Below, in pieces: positions 60,633 through 64,000 of a DNA stretch of 64,000 bases. The stretch spans positions 62,001-126,000 of the forward strand of contig JACCES010000012.1 of NCBI GenBank assembly GCA_013416455.1. Direction: 5' to 3'. Each line of letters opens with the position of its first letter. Position 1 is the first letter of the stretch. A program made the position numbers and the translations under genes. The notes under the pieces were generated by a model. That model was not told the DNA's origin. It made no database searches and saw nothing but the letters and a program-made list of their open reading frames with translations. This DNA is from Alcaligenaceae bacterium. GTDB lineage: Bacteria; Pseudomonadota; Gammaproteobacteria; Burkholderiales; Burkholderiaceae_B.

Positions 60633-62312
60633 ATGGTGATTTTCGGTCTCACTGGTTTTCTGGTGATTTCCCTCACTGTGCTGCCAGTCATCGTTCTGCT
60701 TCTTACGGCGTTCCGGCCCCAGGGCTCGCTTTGGCTGGATCCCACAGGCTACACCCTGGATAATTTCGGAGAGCTGGCTGCTTTGCCAGGGTTGAGTCAA
60801 CTGATTTCAAATACGGTGGTATACGTGGGCGGCACGATCGCCATCGCCACTGTGTTTGCCACCATCTGGGCATGGATCACCGAGCGGACCGATTTCCGTT
60901 ACAAGGTAACGGTAAGAGTCCTGATGCTCGTGACTTTGTCCTTGCCTTCCCTGATCCAGGGTTTTGGCTGGATATTGCTTCTCAACCCCAGTAATGGCTA
61001 CATCAACCATTTGATTCGTGGATGGTTCGATCTGCAAAGCGCATTGGGGCCTATCAATATCTATAGTCTGGGAATGATGGTGTTCGTCAGCAGCTTCCTT
61101 CTGACACCCACCATCTACGTGATGCTGGCCGGCATTATCCGCAACATGGACTACAAGCTGGAGTTTCCGGCGACCCTGGCCGGGGTATCCAATTTCCGGA
61201 TACTCCTTAAAATCGTCGGCCCGATTCTGCTGCCCGGACTGCTGTCCGTCCTGATCTATACGATCATGATCATGATACAGGTCTTCGAGATACCGCTGTC
61301 CATCGGCCTGACCGGCGGCATACAGGTCCTGAGCACCCGGGTCTACCTTCTGAGTACCGCGGAACTGGGTTCGCCCAACTACAACCTGGCCTCTGCATTC
61401 GGCATCGTGCTCGTTCTGATTGCTCTGCTGCTCGTACTGCTCTACCAGCGGCTGACGCGGGAATCAGAGAAATTTGCCGTGATTGGAGGGAAGAATTTCA
61501 GGCTGATTTCCAAGGAACTGGGCGGGCAGCGGTACGCTGTCTATGGCTATGCCGCCGTATTCTTCCTGTTGGCATTCATGCCTGTCTTCATCTTGCTGTG
61601 GGCGAGCCTGCTTCCCTTCTATACGATTCCGTCTGCGGCGGCATTGACGAATGTATCGCTTGCCAACTACACCGAACTCTTCTCTTCCTCGATGTTCCAG
61701 AGAAGCTTCAGCAATACCGCCATTGTCGTGCTGCTGGGATCCACACTGACAATCGTGGTGAGTTTTCTGGTGGCGTATGTGACGGTGCGTCCCATCAACA
61801 GATTCTGCCGCTGGCTGGATGTGCTTTCCTTCCTGCCTATTGCCATCCCCAATATCGTTCTGGGATTGGCGGTGCTTCTGCTGTATGTCAAGACGCCGGT
61901 CTACGGGACGATAGGCGCCATCATGCTTGCGCAGATCGTCGTCAATCTGGTGTTCGGCACGCGCATTCTTTCCGCTGCGTTGATTCAGGTGCACCCTGAC
62001 ATGGAGCGGGCCGCATCGCTGGCGGGGGTCGGGCAGCTCAGGATCATGTGGAGCATACTCGCGCCCATCCTGCGCACACAGGTTTTCAACGGGTGGCTGC
62101 TTGTCTTTGCCCACGCCATGCGCGACGTCGGAATCCCGCTCATATTCCTGACGACGAATACGGTCATGATGAGTTCGGCGCTGTGGTTGATGTGGGGGTA
62201 TCCCGATGTGCCGGGCGCTGCAGCCCTTTCGATGATTCTCGTGCTGATCCTGGCCATCGTCGTTACACCGATGCAGATCTACATGGCAAGAATGGACCGG
62301 AAGAATGCTTGA
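60633..62312 (+). CDS. ABC transporter permease, two fused permease domains (FbpB-like)
   Basis: 559 residues with about twelve membrane helices in two homologous halves. Each half has an EAA coupling loop: EFPATLAGVSNFRILLKI (about residue 180) and ERAASLAGVGQLRIMWSI (about 455). Fused permeases of this kind occur in ferric, putrescine and some aromatic-acid importers. AAAGGAG lies before the ATG at 60633, 5 bases after the ATPase gene. The N-terminus starts directly in helix 1, so the usual cytoplasmic lead is short. Confidence 0.9.
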   Translation: MVIFGLTGFLVISLTVLPVIVLLLTAFRPQGSLWLDPTGYTLDNFGELAALPGLSQLISNTVVYVGGTIAIATVFATIWAWITERTDFRYKVTVRVLMLVTLSLPSLIQGFGWILLLNPSNGYINHLIRGWFDLQSALGPINIYSLGMMVFVSSFLLTPTIYVMLAGIIRNMDYKLEFPATLAGVSNFRILLKIVGPILLPGLLSVLIYTIMIMIQVFEIPLSIGLTGGIQVLSTRVYLLSTAELGSPNYNLASAFGIVLVLIALLLVLLYQRLTRESEKFAVIGGKNFRLISKELGGQRYAVYGYAAVFFLLAFMPVFILLWASLLPFYTIPSAAALTNVSLANYTELFSSSMFQRSFSNTAIVVLLGSTLTIVVSFLVAYVTVRPINRFCRWLDVLSFLPIAIPNIVLGLAVLLLYVKTPVYGTIGAIMLAQIVVNLVFGTRILSAALIQVHPDMERAASLAGVGQLRIMWSILAPILRTQVFNGWLLVFAHAMRDVGIPLIFLTTNTVMMSSALWLMWGYPDVPGAAALSMILVLILAIVVTPMQIYMARMDRKNA

Positions 62313-62326
62313 GTCCAGATCATGCG

Positions 62327-62348
62327 TTGACAACAAATAAATCGTTTG
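62327..62348 (+). promoter_or_regulatory. Promoter -35 box with island operator-like site 3
   Basis: TTGACA (62327-62332) is followed by TAAATCGTTTG ending at 62348, ten bases of the island motif. The motif centre (62343) is 84 bases before the start of the binding-protein gene. The -10 box is poor (CTGAAA), which suggests activation. Confidence 0.55.
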
Positions 62349-62426
62349 CCTGAAAAGGTGTGGATTCTTAGAGTGATGATTAGGGTCAGTTCATAGCGTG
62401 CCGATCCAATAACCAGGAGACATGTA

Positions 62427-63554
62427 ATGCAGACAAAAAATAATTCGGGGAGGCTTGCGGAAAAGGGCAAGGCTCTCTCGATCCGTGCGGCTCTGCTCTT
62501 TTCCGCGGGCCTGCTTATGAGTCATGCCGCTGTCGCCGCGGATAACCAGGCGATCATCGATCTCGCCAGGCAGGAGGCCAGGTCGGGTACGTTCGAGATC
62601 ATGGTGAGTTCACCAAAGGCGGAAAGGGCGCAGCGTGCAATCATGGACGCGTTCCAGAAGCGTTTCGATATCAAGGTCAACTGGAACTGGACGCCCCTGA
62701 CTTCAACGGTGTCGGCGCCGCGTGTGCATCAGCAGGCCACGTCGGGTTTGTCTGTTCCCAGCGCCATCGGAGGCTATGGCTACAACACATATGAGCACTG
62801 GTTCGCGCAGAACGGCCTGGATGCCACCGTCAATTGGGTGGAAGATTTCGGCGAAATGTTTCCTCAGATCAAAAGCGCGGCTGAAGATGGCGTGCTCGTG
62901 GAATACCGCAACCGCATGCTCCGGCAATGGGATGTGCAGTATGTAATGGTGTACAACAAGAATCTCGTCAAGCTGGAAGAAGTGCCCAAGAGCCTCTGGG
63001 AACTGACAGAACCAAAATGGGAAGGCCGTTTTGCGATGGCCAACAATACGCCTCCTCCGCTGGACATCCTTGCGGTGGACGTAGGGGTTGAGAAAGCAGT
63101 CGAACTGGCGGAAAAGCTGGTGGCCAACAAGCCGCGCTTCAAGCAGGGGCCGCCCGCCGTGGTGGGCGCCATCTCGAATGGTGAAGTGGCCGTCGGCGTG
63201 TCGGGTTATACCGCCCTGGCAGAGGCCCAGAAAGCCCGGGGCGCCCCCATCGAGTGGGTGCCGCTGGAAGTCATGCCGGTAGGCCCGCTGTTCATGTTCA
63301 TGCTGAAGGATGCGCCGCAACCGAACTTGGGAAAACTGTTCCTGGCGTGGCTGGCCACGGAAGGCTCGCGAGTGCAGGAGCAGGAAGAGTATTTGTCGCT
63401 TTTTTCCAATCCGGACTCCGTCACCACCAAGAAAATCAAAGAGATGATGCCCGGCGTCAAGGTGGTCGAAGTCAAGACCATGGAAGAGCTGAAGCAGAGC
63501 GAAGCGGCGGCAAAGCAGATCATGCAAGCAGTTGCCAACGTGGCAGGCAAGTAA
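62427..63554 (+). CDS. ABC transporter periplasmic substrate-binding protein
   Basis: 375 residues. A signal peptide (IRAALLFSAGLLMSHAAVAAD) is preceded by a charged stretch of about 18 residues. The mature protein is a type II extracellular solute-binding protein: GTFEIMVSSPKAERAQR, DVQYVMVYNKNLV, PKSLWELTEPKWEGRFAMAN. It delivers ligand to the adjacent permease. It has its own promoter with an operator-like site in the 114-base gap after the permease, which would allow higher expression of the receptor. The ligand is unknown; an aromatic carboxylate is likely from the context. Confidence 0.9.
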   Translation: MQTKNNSGRLAEKGKALSIRAALLFSAGLLMSHAAVAADNQAIIDLARQEARSGTFEIMVSSPKAERAQRAIMDAFQKRFDIKVNWNWTPLTSTVSAPRVHQQATSGLSVPSAIGGYGYNTYEHWFAQNGLDATVNWVEDFGEMFPQIKSAAEDGVLVEYRNRMLRQWDVQYVMVYNKNLVKLEEVPKSLWELTEPKWEGRFAMANNTPPPLDILAVDVGVEKAVELAEKLVANKPRFKQGPPAVVGAISNGEVAVGVSGYTALAEAQKARGAPIEWVPLEVMPVGPLFMFMLKDAPQPNLGKLFLAWLATEGSRVQEQEEYLSLFSNPDSVTTKKIKEMMPGVKVVEVKTMEELKQSEAAAKQIMQAVANVAGK

Positions 63555-63570
63555 AGTAGAGGAGATTGTC

Positions 63571-64000
63571 GTGCTTACCAAAGAGAACAACGAGCGTTTG
63601 TGTCGTGTCGGGCCGGGTACGCCGGGTAGCGAACTCTTTCGCTCTATCTGGTTGCCGGCGCTGCTGTCGTCGCAGTTGCCTCAGGGTGGCCGCACGCCGG
63701 TCCGGTTGCGGTTGCTGGGGGAAGACCTGGTCGCTTTCAGGGATGGCTCGGGGCAGGTCGGCATCACGGGTGCACACTGTCTGCACCGTGGCGCCCCTCT
63801 TTTCTTTGGCAAAGTAGAGGATGACGGCATACGTTGCGCCTATCACGGCTGGAAGTACGGGAAGGATGGCCAGTGCCTTGAAATGCCGAGCGAGAACAAC
63901 GCAAGCCTTTGCCAGAAGATGCGCCTGCAAGCCTATAAAGTGCGGGAAAAGGCGGACATCGTCTGGATATTCATGGGCAAGGGGGAAGCACCCGAGCTTC
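63571..64000 (+). CDS. Rieske-type ring-hydroxylating oxygenase, large subunit (phthalate 4,5-dioxygenase-like; 3' cut by window)
   Basis: The first 143 residues are visible, from a GTG at 63571 with AGGAG upstream. The N-terminus LTKENNERLCRVGPGTPGSELFR and WLPALL match the phthalate 4,5-dioxygenase/vanillate demethylase group. The Rieske 2Fe-2S site CLH-x17-CAYHGWKY is intact. The catalytic iron domain lies beyond the window. It would dihydroxylate or O-demethylate an aromatic acid; a reductase partner is not in the visible region. It starts 16 bases after the binding-protein gene. Confidence 0.9.
   Translation, partial: MLTKENNERLCRVGPGTPGSELFRSIWLPALLSSQLPQGGRTPVRLRLLGEDLVAFRDGSGQVGITGAHCLHRGAPLFFGKVEDDGIRCAYHGWKYGKDGQCLEMPSENNASLCQKMRLQAYKVREKADIVWIFMGKGEAPEL

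Overview
The window looks like a high-GC betaproteobacterial chromosome, order Burkholderiales, most likely family Alcaligenaceae (the Bordetella/Achromobacter/Pusillimonas neighbourhood). The reasons are the dsbD-hemB-engB-cytochrome c4-ccsB-ccsA and lptM-lysA / mrcA / aroK-aroB-dgt / uvrA / MFS / ssb gene order, a Bug-type (TctC) periplasmic receptor, and a CIRCE-controlled rpoH. Genus is not resolved. No rRNA, tRNA, CRISPR array, transposase or complete mobile element was found.

Region 1 (1-21.8 kb) is conserved housekeeping DNA. It covers cytochrome c biogenesis (dsbD C-terminus, cytochrome c4, ccsB, ccsA), haem (hemB), ribosome assembly (engB), a large membrane GGDEF-EAL protein, lysine/DAP (lysA, with lptM upstream), peptidoglycan (mrcA), shikimate (aroK-aroB), dNTP hydrolysis (dgt), DNA repair (uvrA), an MFS carrier and ssb.

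Region 2 (21.8-34.0 kb) is an accessory catabolic block. One group is a CoA-transferase plus HMG-CoA-lyase-like enzyme under a GntR regulator, with an MFS carrier. The other is a Bug receptor, a LigI-like amidohydrolase, a LysR regulator and a ThDP enzyme sharing a repeated GCATATC operator-like motif, followed by a convergent FAH-family / MmgE-PrpD pair.

Region 3 (34.1-52.6 kb) is backbone again: DUF4142 and DUF3008 proteins, a Tat-exported dienelactone-hydrolase-like protein, a 2OG-Fe(II) oxygenase, two aminotransferases, ubiA, a GMC oxidoreductase, a putative Na+/H+ antiporter, fmdB-DUF502-aspS, an EEP-family hydrolase, clsB, the glutathione-dependent formaldehyde pathway (adhC-fghA) and rpoH. 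Downstream of rpoH lies a three-hairpin small-RNA candidate ending in a strong terminator. Directly after its T-tract is the 5' end of a degraded group IIC intron.

Region 4 (52.85-64.0 kb) starts just after the intron remnant and reads as a single aromatic-catabolism island with less GC-rich codon use: a two-domain VOC (extradiol-type) protein, a meta-cleavage-type hydrolase, a divergent LysR regulator, an AspDH-like dehydrogenase, an atypical SDR, an RraA/HMG-aldolase-like protein, a Gfo/Idh/MocA dehydrogenase, a three-gene ABC importer and the start of a phthalate-4,5-dioxygenase-like Rieske oxygenase. Three copies of an AAATCGTTTG motif sit with their centres 80-84 bp before the first start codon of each transcription unit, which suggests one regulator ties the island together.
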